Assembly (NCBI GenBank): GCA_002382445.1
Contig: DGAQ01000052.1
Coordinates: 39,202-63,782 of the forward strand
DNA length: 24,581 nt
Source of the DNA: Porticoccaceae bacterium UBA4026
GTDB lineage: Bacteria; Pseudomonadota; Gammaproteobacteria; Pseudomonadales; Porticoccaceae
Direction of reading: 5' to 3'
In this document: positions 14,151 to 23,072 of the stretch, one piece after another
How the letters are laid out: the number at the start of each line of letters is the position of its first letter
Numbering within the stretch: the first letter of the stretch is position 1
The notes under the pieces: model-generated
Told to the model about the DNA's origin: nothing
Seen by the model: the letters and a program-made list of their open reading frames with translations, nothing else
The model's database searches: none
Program-made: the position numbers and the translations under genes

Positions 14151-16145
14151 ATGGCCTCACGCAGAGACCTTGCCAATGCTATTCGAGCGCTCAGTATGGA
14201 TGCTGTGCAACAAGCCAACAGTGGGCATCCGGGCGCGCCAATGGGCATGGCAGATATTGCCGAAGTACTATGGAATGACTATTTAAAACATAATCCGTCA
14301 GATCCTAAGTGGGTTAATCGAGATCGATTTGTACTGTCCAATGGCCATGGTTCTATGCTCCTCTATTCCCTGCTTCATCTCAGTGGATATGATTTGCCAA
14401 TTGAGGAACTGAAAAATTTTCGGCAGTTACACTCTAGGACACCAGGGCACCCCGAATATGGTTACGCGCCTGGGGTAGAGACAACTACGGGCCCTCTTGG
14501 TCAAGGTATTAGTAATGCAATTGGCATGGCGTTAGCCGAGAAGGTTCTGGCTGCCCAATTTAATCGACCAGGCCATGATGTGGTCGATCATCAGACCTAC
14601 ACCTTTTTAGGTGATGGCTGTCTGATGGAAGGCATTTCCCATGAGGTTTGTTCTCTGGCGGGTACTTTAGGCCTAAGTAAATTAACTGCGTTTTATGATG
14701 ACAATGGTATTTCAATCGACGGTGAGGTTGAGGGTTGGTTTAATGATGATACCCCCGCCCGGTTTAAAGCTTACGGTTGGCACGTGGTGGCCGATGTCGA
14801 CGGTCATGACAGCGATGCGATTAAAGCAGCAATAGAACTTGCTCGTGCGGAAACAGCCAAACCAACATTGATCTGTTGCAAAACTATTATTGGTTTCGGA
14901 TCGCCCAACAAGCAGGGTAAAGAAGACTGTCACGGTGCACCTCTTGGGGCCGATGAAATTATTTTGGCCCGCAAGCAACTGGGCTGGACTCATGGGCCAT
15001 TCGAGATACCTGCAGGACACTATGCGGGATGGAATGCGGTGGATAAGGGCGTTGCAGCTCAGAGCGGATGGAATTCAACCTTGGACGCTTATCGATCCGC
15101 CCATCCTGATTTAGCCGCTGAATTTGAGCGACGAACTCGTGGTGAGCTTCCAGTAGACTTTAGCAGCAAAGCTGATGCTTATATTCAACAGTGCCAAGAC
15201 AAAATGGAGAAAGTGGCCTCTCGCAAAGCATCTCAAAATTGCTTGAATGCCTATGGTCCAATGTTGCCTGAATTACTTGGAGGATCAGCTGATTTGGCGG
15301 GATCAAATCTCACCATCTGGTCAGGGTCAAAAGGTATCAGCAGTGAAAATGCTGAGGGTAATTATATTTACTATGGTGTTCGTGAATTTGGCATGAGCGC
15401 GATGATGAACGGTATCGCTTTGCATGGCGGCTTTATTAATTACGGCGCCACCTTCTTGATGTTTATGGAGTATGCACGCAACGCTGTGCGTATGGCTGCG
15501 ATAATGAAGCAGCAGAGTATTTTTGTTTATACACACGATTCTATTGGTCTTGGAGAAGATGGACCAACTCACCAGCCCGTTGAGCAACTGAGTGCTCTTC
15601 GGTCCACGCCTAACTTAAATACTTGGCGGCCCTGTGACACCGTAGAGTCGGCGGTATGCTGGAAAAGTGCCATTGAGAATCGACAGGGACCTAGCGCATT
15701 AGTATTTAGCAGGCAGGGTTTAGCCCCGATGCCAAGAACACACCAACAGGTCGCAGCGATCGCTAAAGGGGGCTATGTCTTACAAGATTGTACTGATCCT
15801 CAAGCCATTATTATTGCCACTGGTTCAGAAGTGGAATTGGCGATCTCTGCAGCTAATCAATTGACTGATCAGGGTGTTCAAGTTCGGGTAGTATCCATGC
15901 CTTGCGCGGAAATTTTTTCGGCTCAAGACGCTGACTATCGTGATTCAGTATTGATCCCTGAAATTAGGGCGAGAGTCGCTGTTGAAGCATTGCATGCAGA
16001 CTATTGGTATAAGTTCGTCGGCCTTGATGGGCGGGTTGTCGGCATGCGAAGCTTTGGAGAATCAGCACCAGGCGGAATACTCATGAAAGAGTTTGGCTTC
16101 ACTGTTGAGAATGTCGTAGCTAATGTTATGGAGTCACTTAGCTAG
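14151..16145 (+). CDS. tkt: Transketolase
   Basis: A 664-residue thiamine-diphosphate enzyme of the pentose phosphate pathway that moves two-carbon units between sugar phosphates, and yields erythrose-4-phosphate. Seen: SGHPGAPMGMAD at the N-terminus, TGPLGQGISNAIGMA, the thiamine-diphosphate signature GDGCLMEGISHEVCSLAG through YDDNGISIDG, the central HDSIGLGEDGPTHQPVEQL, and a C-terminal transketolase domain. Full length. AGGAG lies 9 bases before the ATG. It overlaps the next gene, epd, by one base (TAGTG), so the two are translationally coupled. Divergent from the methyl-cycle operon, as in Pseudomonas. Confidence 0.97.
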   Translation: MASRRDLANAIRALSMDAVQQANSGHPGAPMGMADIAEVLWNDYLKHNPSDPKWVNRDRFVLSNGHGSMLLYSLLHLSGYDLPIEELKNFRQLHSRTPGHPEYGYAPGVETTTGPLGQGISNAIGMALAEKVLAAQFNRPGHDVVDHQTYTFLGDGCLMEGISHEVCSLAGTLGLSKLTAFYDDNGISIDGEVEGWFNDDTPARFKAYGWHVVADVDGHDSDAIKAAIELARAETAKPTLICCKTIIGFGSPNKQGKEDCHGAPLGADEIILARKQLGWTHGPFEIPAGHYAGWNAVDKGVAAQSGWNSTLDAYRSAHPDLAAEFERRTRGELPVDFSSKADAYIQQCQDKMEKVASRKASQNCLNAYGPMLPELLGGSADLAGSNLTIWSGSKGISSENAEGNYIYYGVREFGMSAMMNGIALHGGFINYGATFLMFMEYARNAVRMAAIMKQQSIFVYTHDSIGLGEDGPTHQPVEQLSALRSTPNLNTWRPCDTVESAVCWKSAIENRQGPSALVFSRQGLAPMPRTHQQVAAIAKGGYVLQDCTDPQAIIIATGSEVELAISAANQLTDQGVQVRVVSMPCAEIFSAQDADYRDSVLIPEIRARVAVEALHADYWYKFVGLDGRVVGMRSFGESAPGGILMKEFGFTVENVVANVMESLS

Positions 16146-17161
16146 TGGTACGCATTGCTATTAATGGTTATGGACGAATTGGGCGCTCGGTGTTGCGGGC
16201 GCTCTATGAATCTGGCGCGCGCGATTGGGCTCGGGTAGTCGCTATCAATGAGCCTGCTGAAACTAAAACCATAGCGCATTTAACTCGCTATGATTCAACT
16301 CATGGTAGGTTTCCTGGCACTGTTGAACTAGACGGGCAGACCCTGACCGTCAATGATGACTCTATACAGATAGTTAATTACAAAGACTTGCGGCAACTGC
16401 CTTGGCAAGAGTTGGACATTGATGTAGTGCTGGAATGTAGCGGTAGTTTCTCTGACCGTGTTACTGCTCAGCAGCACATAACAAGTGGAGCCAAGCGCGT
16501 ATTGTTTTCGCAACCCGCAGAACCTAGCGTGGATGCAACTATTGTTTATGGCGTTAATCACCAAATACTCAATGGTTTGGAAACGATTATTTCCAGTGCC
16601 TCTTGCTCCACCAACTGCGTTGTTCCAGTGATAAAGATACTCAATGACTGCTTTGGCGTCGACGGTGGCGTTATCACGACCATTCATTCTGCGATGAATG
16701 ATCAGCCGGTTATTGATGCCTACCACCACACAGATCTCCGTAAAACTCGAGGGTCGATGCAGTCAATCATTCCAGTGGAAACGGGCTTAGCGCTTGGTAT
16801 CGATCGATTGTTGCCCGAGCTGGCTGGGCGTTTCGAAGCTCAGGCTATGCGAGTACCGACAGCCAATGTTTCGGCGATTGATTTGTCCGTGATGGTAAAT
16901 ACCCAGGTTGATGTGGCGACAGTCAATGCTGTTTTAGCTGAAGCTACGATGGGAAGTTTGCAAGGAATTCTTGGTTATACTGAAGAGCCTTTAGCTTCCT
17001 GTGATTTCAATCACGACCCCCGCAGTGGTATTGTCGATGCGAGCCAAACACGAGTAAGTCAGCAAAAATTGGTCAAGGTGCTGATTTGGTTTGATAATGA
17101 GTGGGGTTATGCTAATCGAATGCTAGATACGGTGCACTATTGGTCTGGGAAAATCCTCTAA
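16145..17161 (+). CDS. epd: D-erythrose-4-phosphate dehydrogenase
   Basis: A 338-residue member of the GAPDH family starting at a GTG inside the tkt stop (TAGTG). Seen: N-terminal Rossmann INGYGRIGR, catalytic cysteine in SASCSTNCVVPVIKIL, the base histidine in TTIHSAMNDQPVIDAYHHTDLRKTRG, and a C-terminal WFDNEWGYANRM. The SAMNDQPVIDAYH segment and QSIIPVETGLALGIDRLLPEL match Epd rather than glycolytic Gap. Epd oxidises erythrose-4-phosphate to 4-phosphoerythronate, the first step of DXP-dependent pyridoxal phosphate synthesis, with substrate provided by the coupled transketolase. A glycolytic role cannot be fully excluded, as no other GAPDH is visible in the window. Confidence 0.87.
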   Translation: MVRIAINGYGRIGRSVLRALYESGARDWARVVAINEPAETKTIAHLTRYDSTHGRFPGTVELDGQTLTVNDDSIQIVNYKDLRQLPWQELDIDVVLECSGSFSDRVTAQQHITSGAKRVLFSQPAEPSVDATIVYGVNHQILNGLETIISSASCSTNCVVPVIKILNDCFGVDGGVITTIHSAMNDQPVIDAYHHTDLRKTRGSMQSIIPVETGLALGIDRLLPELAGRFEAQAMRVPTANVSAIDLSVMVNTQVDVATVNAVLAEATMGSLQGILGYTEEPLASCDFNHDPRSGIVDASQTRVSQQKLVKVLIWFDNEWGYANRMLDTVHYWSGKIL

Positions 17162-17205
17162 TTAGAGCTCGCTGAAGTCGAATAGACCCAAAAGGATGCT
17201 GGAGA

Positions 17206-18369
17206 ATGACCTTAAAATTAATGACGGAGCTAAATCTAACTGGCCGTCGAGTGTTAATACGCCAAGATCTAAATGTGCCCATTAAAGATGGCCAAGTGAC
17301 CAGCGACGCCCGAATAAAAGCAAGTTTACCAACTATTAGGTTGGCACTCCAGGCAGGCGCCAAGGTTATCTTAATGTCTCATTTAGGTAGGCCCATTGAA
17401 GGGACAGTAAGCCCAGAGCATAGTCTAACGCCAGTTGCTAAATTTATTGGTGAACAGCTGGGAAAAACGGTTAACTTGGTGGAGCACTGGCGTGAAGGTA
17501 TCGACCTCCGAGACGGCGAAGTGGTCATGCTAGAAAATGTCCGTTTTAATACCGGTGAAAAAAATGATGATGACGATCTGGCTAAAGCCTATGCCGCCCT
17601 ATGTGACATTTTTGTTATGGACGCCTTTGGCACAGCGCACCGTGCACAAGCATCGACCCACGGTGTTGCTAAATATGCGCCAATTGCCTGTGCTGGTCCT
17701 CTTCTGGCCAAGGAACTTAATGCTTTAGCACATGCACTTGCCACACCTAAAGCGCCCATCGCGGCTATCGTTGGCGGGTCTAAAGTGTCTACCAAGCTAA
17801 TGGTATTAGAGAGCCTAGCAGGAAAGGTCGACCAGTTAATCGTAGGAGGAGGTATCGCCAACACCTTTTTAGCCGCAGCCGGGAAACCGGTTGGAAAATC
17901 ACTCTATGAGCCAGGCTTAATTCCGGTAGCTCGAGCTCTCATGGCAAAGACCAATATTCCGCTACCGACAGATGTGGTTGTCGGCAAAATATTCTCAGAG
18001 TCTGCAGAGGCCATAGTGAAGTCAGTTGATGAGGTGGCCGAAGATGATATGATTTTCGATATAGGCCCTCAAACGGCTGACTATTTGGCAAAGTTGATGG
18101 TGACAATGGGCACTATTATTTGGAATGGCCCAGTAGGCGTTTTTGAGTTTGCGCAATTCGGGCGAGGCACAGAAACCTTAGCTAAAGCTATCGCAGAAAG
18201 TAAAGGGTTCTCCATTGCGGGCGGTGGAGATACTCTAGCAGCAGTGGATAAATATGCGGTAGCCGACAAAATATCGTATATTTCCACTGGTGGGGGTGCA
18301 TTTTTAGAGTATGTTGAAGGCAAGGAGCTGCCCGCTGTCGCTATTCTTAAGCGGCGGGGCAACGGTTAG
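17206..18369 (+). CDS. pgk: Phosphoglycerate kinase
   Basis: A 387-residue glycolytic kinase interconverting 1,3-bisphosphoglycerate and 3-phosphoglycerate with ADP/ATP. Seen: RVLIRQDLNVPI near the N-terminus, SHLGRP, the hinge LVEHWREGIDLRDGEVVMLENVRF, IVGGSKVSTK, WNGPVGVFE and the nucleotide loop GGGDT. I keep the ATG at 17206, with AAGGA 9 bases upstream (17192-17196); the closer GGAG is too near to serve, and the next ATG (17221) has nothing better. Follows epd after 44 bases, the order epd-pgk-fba being the classical one. Confidence 0.97.
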   Translation: MTLKLMTELNLTGRRVLIRQDLNVPIKDGQVTSDARIKASLPTIRLALQAGAKVILMSHLGRPIEGTVSPEHSLTPVAKFIGEQLGKTVNLVEHWREGIDLRDGEVVMLENVRFNTGEKNDDDDLAKAYAALCDIFVMDAFGTAHRAQASTHGVAKYAPIACAGPLLAKELNALAHALATPKAPIAAIVGGSKVSTKLMVLESLAGKVDQLIVGGGIANTFLAAAGKPVGKSLYEPGLIPVARALMAKTNIPLPTDVVVGKIFSESAEAIVKSVDEVAEDDMIFDIGPQTADYLAKLMVTMGTIIWNGPVGVFEFAQFGRGTETLAKAIAESKGFSIAGGGDTLAAVDKYAVADKISYISTGGGAFLEYVEGKELPAVAILKRRGNG

Positions 18370-18434
18370 CTTTAACATTAGAGTATTTACATCGGTGACT
18401 ACATTATCAAAAAAAGTTAAAAAGGACATTAGCT

Positions 18435-19499
18435 ATGGCACTTATTTCACTACGACAGATGCTTGATCACGCTGCAGAATACAGTTACGGCGTACCTGCA
18501 TTTAATGTTAATAATCTTGAGCAGATGCGAGCCATTATGATGGCCGCAGATCAGACAGATAGTCCGGTGATTGTGCAAGCCTCGGCAGGTGCGCGTAAAT
18601 ATGCCGGAGCCCCTTTTTTGCGGCATTTAATTCAGGCCGCAGTAGAAGAATGGCCACATATTCCCATTTGTATGCACCAAGACCATGGTACCAGTCCAGC
18701 CATCTGCCAGCGCTCTATCCAGCTTGGGTTCACGTCGGTAATGATGGATGGATCTCTTGAAGAGGATGGTAAAACGCCATCAAGCTATGACTACAATGTT
18801 GATGTAACGCGCCGCACTGTTGAAATGGCTCATGCCTGCGGCGTTTCTGTAGAGGGTGAGCTTGGTTGCCTCGGTTCACTAGAAACGGGTCAGGCAGGCG
18901 AAGAAGATGGTGTCGGAGCAGCAGGAACACTGTCCCATGACCAAATGTTAACCGACCCTGAAGAGGCTGCGGACTTTGTCGCCAAGACGCAGGTCGACAC
19001 TTTGGCTATTGCTTGCGGCACATCCCATGGAGCCTATAAATTTAGTCGGCCGCCTACCGGAGATATTCTCGACATAGATCGCATTAGAGCAATTCATCAG
19101 CGTATTCCAGACACTCACTTGGTTATGCACGGATCTTCTTCGGTCCCCCAAGAATGGCTAGCGATCATTAATCAGTACGGTGGTGAGATTCCAGAAACCT
19201 ACGGTGTCCCTGTCGAACAAATTCGTGAAGGTATTAAGCACGGCGTGCGAAAAATTAATATCGATACTGACCTGCGTCTGGCGTCGACAGGAGCCGTACG
19301 GCGTTTTTTGGCGGAAAATCCCAGCGCCTTTGATCCTCGTGGCTATCTGAAAGAAACTATTACAGCCATGCAGGATATAGCAGCTGCGCGCTATGAGGCC
19401 TTCGAAACAGCGGGCAATGCATCCAAAATTCGAGCCCTTAGTTTGGACGCTATGACCGCTCGCTATGAAAGCGGAGAGCTAGACCCTAAGATCAACTGA
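18435..19499 (+). CDS. fba: Class II fructose-bisphosphate aldolase
   Basis: A 354-residue zinc-dependent aldolase of the subtype found in Pseudomonas and in Calvin-cycle operons. Metal and catalytic segments: CMHQDHG (metal His and catalytic Asp), GVSVEGELGCLG, TSHGAYKF and VMHGSSSVPQEW, followed by GVRKINIDTDLRLA for phosphate binding. It cleaves fructose-1,6-bisphosphate to glyceraldehyde-3-phosphate and dihydroxyacetone phosphate. AAAGGA precedes the ATG by about 11 bases. Last gene of the tkt-epd-pgk-fba unit. I see no convincing hairpin terminator in the 90 bases that follow. Confidence 0.96.
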   Translation: MALISLRQMLDHAAEYSYGVPAFNVNNLEQMRAIMMAADQTDSPVIVQASAGARKYAGAPFLRHLIQAAVEEWPHIPICMHQDHGTSPAICQRSIQLGFTSVMMDGSLEEDGKTPSSYDYNVDVTRRTVEMAHACGVSVEGELGCLGSLETGQAGEEDGVGAAGTLSHDQMLTDPEEAADFVAKTQVDTLAIACGTSHGAYKFSRPPTGDILDIDRIRAIHQRIPDTHLVMHGSSSVPQEWLAIINQYGGEIPETYGVPVEQIREGIKHGVRKINIDTDLRLASTGAVRRFLAENPSAFDPRGYLKETITAMQDIAAARYEAFETAGNASKIRALSLDAMTARYESGELDPKIN

Positions 19500-19590
19500 T
19501 TTTAGCGGCCTTTCTCTTTATGATGTTTGCAGACAACATAAAAAATTGAGTAACAACTGCGACAATAATGAATATTTTGGGACTCTATGA

Positions 19591-20550
19591 GTGATTGAAT
19601 CATATGATTTCGTAAAAGCAGTGCTGGATACTGCATCTGAAGGTATTGTTGTAATAGATTCTGATGGTGATATTCAGTTTGCCAACCATAGCTGGGACGA
19701 GACAGGACGAGTCGAACCTTGGTTTGAGTATGGTGGTTGGAAAGGCGTCAACTATCTTAAAGTCTGTGATGAAGCGGGTAAAGCTGGAGATTCTTTTGCG
19801 CTCAGAGCGGCGAAAGGAATACGCAAGGTGTCGCGCGCCGAGCAAGACCTTTATTATCTGGAATACCCCTGTCATAGCCCTTTAAATCAACGGTGGTTTA
19901 TGATGCGAGTCAGTCAATTTATCTTGTCTGACACTCAGTTTTTGGTTATCTCCCACCGAGATATCACCGAGCAAAAATTGGCAGAACAGGAGGTTTCAAA
20001 GCTTACCTCGGTAGATGATATAACTGGAATTCCAAATCGAAGAGTGTTTGGTGAGTTCTTAGATCAGCAATGGGTGCGCGCGATCAGAATGAAAACACCA
20101 ATATCTTTGGCGAGGCTTGGTATAGATCATTTTAAAAAGATAAATGATACCTATGGTCGGACTCTAGGAGACGGATATTTAAGGTCTTTAGGGGATATTC
20201 TTTCTAAATCTGCCAATAGGCCAGATGATATGTGCGCAAGATATGGCGGGGATGAGTTTACTATATTACTGGGTGGCACAGAAAAGGAGGGCGCTCACTC
20301 GTTAATGCTAAAGTTATTGAGAAATATCCGTGCTTTAAAAATTCCTAATGAGCAAGTCAAGGCTAAGCCAATTTTAACCTTAAGCATTGGGCTTGCAGAG
20401 ATCTATCCAAACAAAAACAATAAACCAGAAGATTTGCTTTTAGCTGCAAATAAGCTACTTCATGCAGCTAAGGATGCCGGTAGAGATTCTCTTGCAGTTA
20501 CAGAATCGGTTCTCAAGTCCACTGATTTAGGCTTCAAAATTTATTCCTAA
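19591..20550 (+). CDS. Diguanylate cyclase with N-terminal PAS domain
   Basis: A 319-residue cytosolic protein starting at GTG, with GGGA 8 bases upstream and an in-frame stop directly before it. Residues about 8-128 form a PAS domain (TASEGIVVIDSDGDIQFANHSW, then LEYPCHSPLNQRWF), residues 139-300 a GGDEF domain. The signature GGDEF (219-223) is intact, so it should make cyclic-di-GMP from two GTP. An RxxD inhibitory site (RPDD, 210-213) lies exactly 5 residues before it, giving product feedback. No membrane segment is seen; input is through the PAS domain, ligand unknown. It stands alone between fba and the desaturase remnant. Confidence 0.9.
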   Translation: MIESYDFVKAVLDTASEGIVVIDSDGDIQFANHSWDETGRVEPWFEYGGWKGVNYLKVCDEAGKAGDSFALRAAKGIRKVSRAEQDLYYLEYPCHSPLNQRWFMMRVSQFILSDTQFLVISHRDITEQKLAEQEVSKLTSVDDITGIPNRRVFGEFLDQQWVRAIRMKTPISLARLGIDHFKKINDTYGRTLGDGYLRSLGDILSKSANRPDDMCARYGGDEFTILLGGTEKEGAHSLMLKLLRNIRALKIPNEQVKAKPILTLSIGLAEIYPNKNNKPEDLLLAANKLLHAAKDAGRDSLAVTESVLKSTDLGFKIYS

Positions 20551-20635
20551 GATAACCTGATGCCTTGAACGCCAGTGTCTGCTTTTAATCATCTAGGCCA
20601 TCCAATCTAAATAGCTGTGAAAAAGCATGGCTCCA

Positions 20636-20648
20636 TTACATAATGTAA
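20636..20648. promoter_or_regulatory. Perfect palindrome upstream of the desaturase-like gene
   Basis: TTACATAATGTAA is a perfect 6-1-6 inverted repeat in the 149-base gap after the cyclase gene. It may be an operator for the unit that follows, and overlaps a possible minus-10 (CATAAT, 20639-20644). No cognate regulator is apparent nearby. The rest of the gap shows nothing clear. Confidence 0.35.
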
Positions 20649-20699
20649 CCCTAGTTGGTTAGATTTAAACGCGCAGTCTAACGTCGCGGGAGAGAATAG

Positions 20700-21545
20700 T
20701 TGCAAGGGGTTCCCATTATTTTGACCCTTATTTTGATTGAGGCTATTGTTTCAGAGCGTAAAAAGCTCCGCTTCTATGAATTTGGTGACACCTGTGGAAC
20801 GATGGGTCTGCTTTTCGGCAGTATATTTACGTCGGTTTCAATTCAGAGCACTATAGTTGGCCTCTATTTTTACCTTTGTCAATTCAGACTTTTGAGCCTC
20901 AGCGATATCTTGGCGCCTTGGCAAGTTTGGGCAATCACTTTTTTGGCGATAGATTTTATTTTTTACTGGTATCACCGGGCCTCCCATAGAGTCCGGGTTT
21001 TATGGGCAATTCATATGAATCACCACTCCAGTATCGAAATGAATTTCTCTGTCGTCTTTCGTCAGTCTTGGTTCGGGCCTATTTCAAAAGTTCCCTTTTT
21101 TATGGTCATGCCCTTTGTTGGGTTTGATCCGAGCATTACCGTAGTTGCGGGGCTATGCTCGACTCTATGGGGCGTCGTGGGCCATACTCAGTGGATTGAT
21201 AAGCATGGGTGGCTGGATAAAATATTCAATACTCCTGCGACACATCGAGTCCATTAGGACACCAATCTTGAATACATAGACAGAAATTATGGGAATTGAT
21301 TTATAATTTGGGATCGCCTTTTTGACACCTATGCTAAAGAACAGGCCCCAGTTATCTTTGGGCTAGTAGGAAACTTAAACACTAATAACCCTTTAAAAAT
21401 TACCTTTTATAGCTGGACCGCCATAATCAAAGATATTCGACAAGCGCGGTCTTTCTATGAAATTATAGGGCCTATTTTTAGGCCACCAGACGGGCAATCT
21501 AGACGAAAACTAATCTCTATAGACAGGTCCAGACGGATTGAATGA
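20700..21545 (+). pseudogene. Sterol desaturase / fatty acid hydroxylase family gene broken by two in-frame stops
   Basis: Reading from a TTG with GGGAG upstream, the frame gives a membrane di-iron hydroxylase: hydrophobic segments, histidine clusters YHRASH and HMNHH, then HTQWIDKHGWLDKIFNTPATHRVH. A TAG at 21255-21257 cuts it exactly in the third histidine box. The same frame then continues with DTNLEYIDRNYGN, a TGA at 21297-21299, FIIWDRLFDTYAKEQ and a typical family C-terminus to a TGA at 21543-21545, about 281 codons, the normal length. No frameshift is needed. The truncated 185-residue product lacks an essential ligand and should be inactive. A recent pseudogene is likeliest; readthrough or sequence error are alternatives. 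The N-terminus is also slightly short. Confidence 0.8.
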
Positions 21546-21575
21546 CTATGTATTACCCACTTATCGGATGACCTA

Positions 21576-22505
21576 ATGACCCTAGTATTAAAAGCATGTC
21601 TCGTTTTGTTAGTTTCAGTCGTCGCAATCTCAACTGCGGCAGATGAGCCGCCCTATCTTTATGTCCTGGGTGTTGCTCAAGATGCTGGATTTCCCCAGGC
21701 AGGTTGTTACAAACCCCACTGCATGCCGGGGTGGGAAAAGCCAGAGACAAAAATTGGTGCCACATCACTGGCTCTAATTGATCCTGCTAGCAAAAAGAAA
21801 TATATTTTTGAGGCGACACCGGACTTTCCAGAGCAGCTCTTTATGCTGGAGCAGGAGGCGTCGACAGATGAATTTGAATTGAGCGGAATCTTTATTACTC
21901 ATGCTCATATCGGGCATTACACGGGACTTATGTATCTGGGCCGTGAAGTTATCGGAGCTGATCAAATGCCGGTGTATGTGATGCCAAAGATGAAACGATA
22001 TCTGACTAATAATGGTCCCTGGAGTCAGCTTATCGACCTAAATAATATAGAGCTAATGACGCTCAATAATCGCTCGGTGGTTGAACTTTCGAACTTACAA
22101 GTCACGCCTTTTATCGTACCCCACCGAGATGAGTTTTCAGAAACCGTAGGATTCTCAATAAAAGGGCCAAACAAAACGGCACTTTTCATCCCTGACATTA
22201 ATAAGTGGTCTCAGTGGGAAAGAGATATTGCAGATCAGGTACAGGCCTCAGATTACGCTTTAATTGACGCTACATTTTTTAACAATGGAGAACTGCCAGG
22301 GCGAGATATGTCAAAAATCCCCCACCCTCTTGTCACTGAAACCATGGACGCTTTATCTAATCTATCTAAAGAGCACCGGGCCAAAGTCTGGTTCATTCAT
22401 ATGAATCACACCAATCCGTTACTTAATTTAAACAGCGAACAGGCAAAAATCGTACGTGCCGAGGGCTATAACATTGCCAGCACGGGTCTACGCTTATCGC
22501 TATAG
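21576..22505 (+). CDS. Exported PqqB-like metallo-beta-lactamase-fold hydrolase
   Basis: A 309-residue protein with a clear signal peptide (residues 1 to about 22, cleavage near STAADE) and an MBL fold of the PqqB type. Metal motif THAHIGH gives H109, H111 and H114; further candidates are H183 (VPHRDEFSETVGF), the aspartate in YALIDATFF and HMNHTNP near the end. The N-terminal LYVLGVAQDAGFPQAGCYKPHC resembles PqqB, with a Cys pair (44, 49). No other pqq gene is in the window, so a PQQ role is not supported; exported PqqB-like proteins of unknown substrate are common in marine Proteobacteria. It starts 30 bases after the desaturase remnant, and the microprotein chain follows. Confidence 0.82.
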   Translation: MTLVLKACLVLLVSVVAISTAADEPPYLYVLGVAQDAGFPQAGCYKPHCMPGWEKPETKIGATSLALIDPASKKKYIFEATPDFPEQLFMLEQEASTDEFELSGIFITHAHIGHYTGLMYLGREVIGADQMPVYVMPKMKRYLTNNGPWSQLIDLNNIELMTLNNRSVVELSNLQVTPFIVPHRDEFSETVGFSIKGPNKTALFIPDINKWSQWERDIADQVQASDYALIDATFFNNGELPGRDMSKIPHPLVTETMDALSNLSKEHRAKVWFIHMNHTNPLLNLNSEQAKIVRAEGYNIASTGLRLSL

Positions 22506-22544
22506 TATTTTTATCTAGCCACACTCAAATAATGAGATTTTAAT

Positions 22545-22760
22545 ATGCCCTTATCTATGGTGTTTGCTGTCGTAGACTCGGCAAGCAGGGGATCAGTTGT
22601 CAGTGTCGCTTCAGATGGAGCAGGAGCCGTCTTGGAATTTGTTAGAAAAGAGGCCACTATGGGAAACGGCCAACGTAGGCTATATGGCACCTTAAATGGC
22701 TACCAACGTTCGGTAAAAGTGAAGGGTAACTACTTGGAAAAACTGGTAGATGGCTTATGA
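22545..22760 (+). CDS. Small hypothetical protein, 71 residues
   Basis: Not recognised. The product has a mildly hydrophobic N-terminal third, then a basic segment (GNGQRRLYGTLNGYQRSVKV) and a C-terminal helix-like end (YLEKLVDGL). It is probably cytosolic. The Shine-Dalgarno is weak (GAG about 9 bases ahead). Reality is supported mainly by context: it lies 39 bases after the MBL gene on the same strand and its stop overlaps the next ORF's ATG (ATGA). Could be spurious. Confidence 0.4.
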   Translation: MPLSMVFAVVDSASRGSVVSVASDGAGAVLEFVRKEATMGNGQRRLYGTLNGYQRSVKVKGNYLEKLVDGL

Positions 22761-22876
22761 CGGCGTCTAAAATTGCTGGCAGAATGGCCTTGAGTGCCAC
22801 AGTATTTGTCGTCGCGGCGACGACAGCTGATTACGCTATTGAGGATTACTGTAAGTCTACCGAGTGCGCCTCTTAA
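22757..22876 (+). CDS. 39-residue peptide with export-like N-terminus and two C-terminal cysteines
   Basis: ATG at 22757 overlaps the preceding stop (ATGA), a classical coupling. The peptide has basic residues at the N-terminus (K5, R9), a hydrophobic run MALSATVFVVAATTA, and a short polar tail IEDYCKSTECAS with Cys32 and Cys37. It could be a secreted peptide, a small membrane protein or a peptide precursor; no modifying enzyme is adjacent. Too short for confident family assignment. Its stop is the source of the AAGGA site used by the next ORF. Confidence 0.4.
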   Translation: MTASKIAGRMALSATVFVVAATTADYAIEDYCKSTECAS

Positions 22877-22886
22877 GGAATCATTG

Positions 22887-23072
22887 ATGTATGTTAAAAT
22901 AGCTCTTCGTTTTATTGCGGCATTGCTTGGCTTTTACTTATTATCTTGCCTCTGGCGGACTTGGTCTGATCCCTCGAGCCATTGGAAGTTACTCTCCCGC
23001 GGCATATCAACTTTTTTGTGCTTTTATTTTGCGATAAATGGAAATCTTAGGCCAATGTTTAAATGGGACTGA
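22887..23072 (+). CDS. Small membrane protein, 61 residues
   Basis: ATG at 22887 with AAGGA at 22875-22879, 7 bases upstream, is preferred over an earlier in-frame ATG at 22794 that would overlap the preceding ORF and lacks a binding site. The product begins MYVKIALRF, has one clear transmembrane segment (about 5-23, FIAALLGFYLLSCLW) and a second hydrophobic stretch (about 40-51, STFLCFYFAI). Function unknown. Its stop overlaps the next start (TGATG, 23070-23074). Confidence 0.55.
   Translation: MYVKIALRFIAALLGFYLLSCLWRTWSDPSSHWKLLSRGISTFLCFYFAINGNLRPMFKWD

Noticed and set aside
19587..19600. ATG start and frameshift in the diguanylate cyclase
   Set aside because: The ATG at 19587 is out of frame and meets a stop after three codons; GTG at 19591 with GGGA upstream gives a complete PAS domain.
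21576..22876. PQQ biosynthesis locus (PqqB plus a PqqA-like peptide)
   Set aside because: No PqqC, PqqD or PqqE is present, the MBL protein has a signal peptide, and the 39-residue peptide lacks the Glu-x3-Tyr motif of PqqA.
22757..22876. Methanobactin-like precursor
   Set aside because: The N-terminus is loosely similar in style, but no MbnB or MbnC gene is in view and the cysteine pattern does not match.
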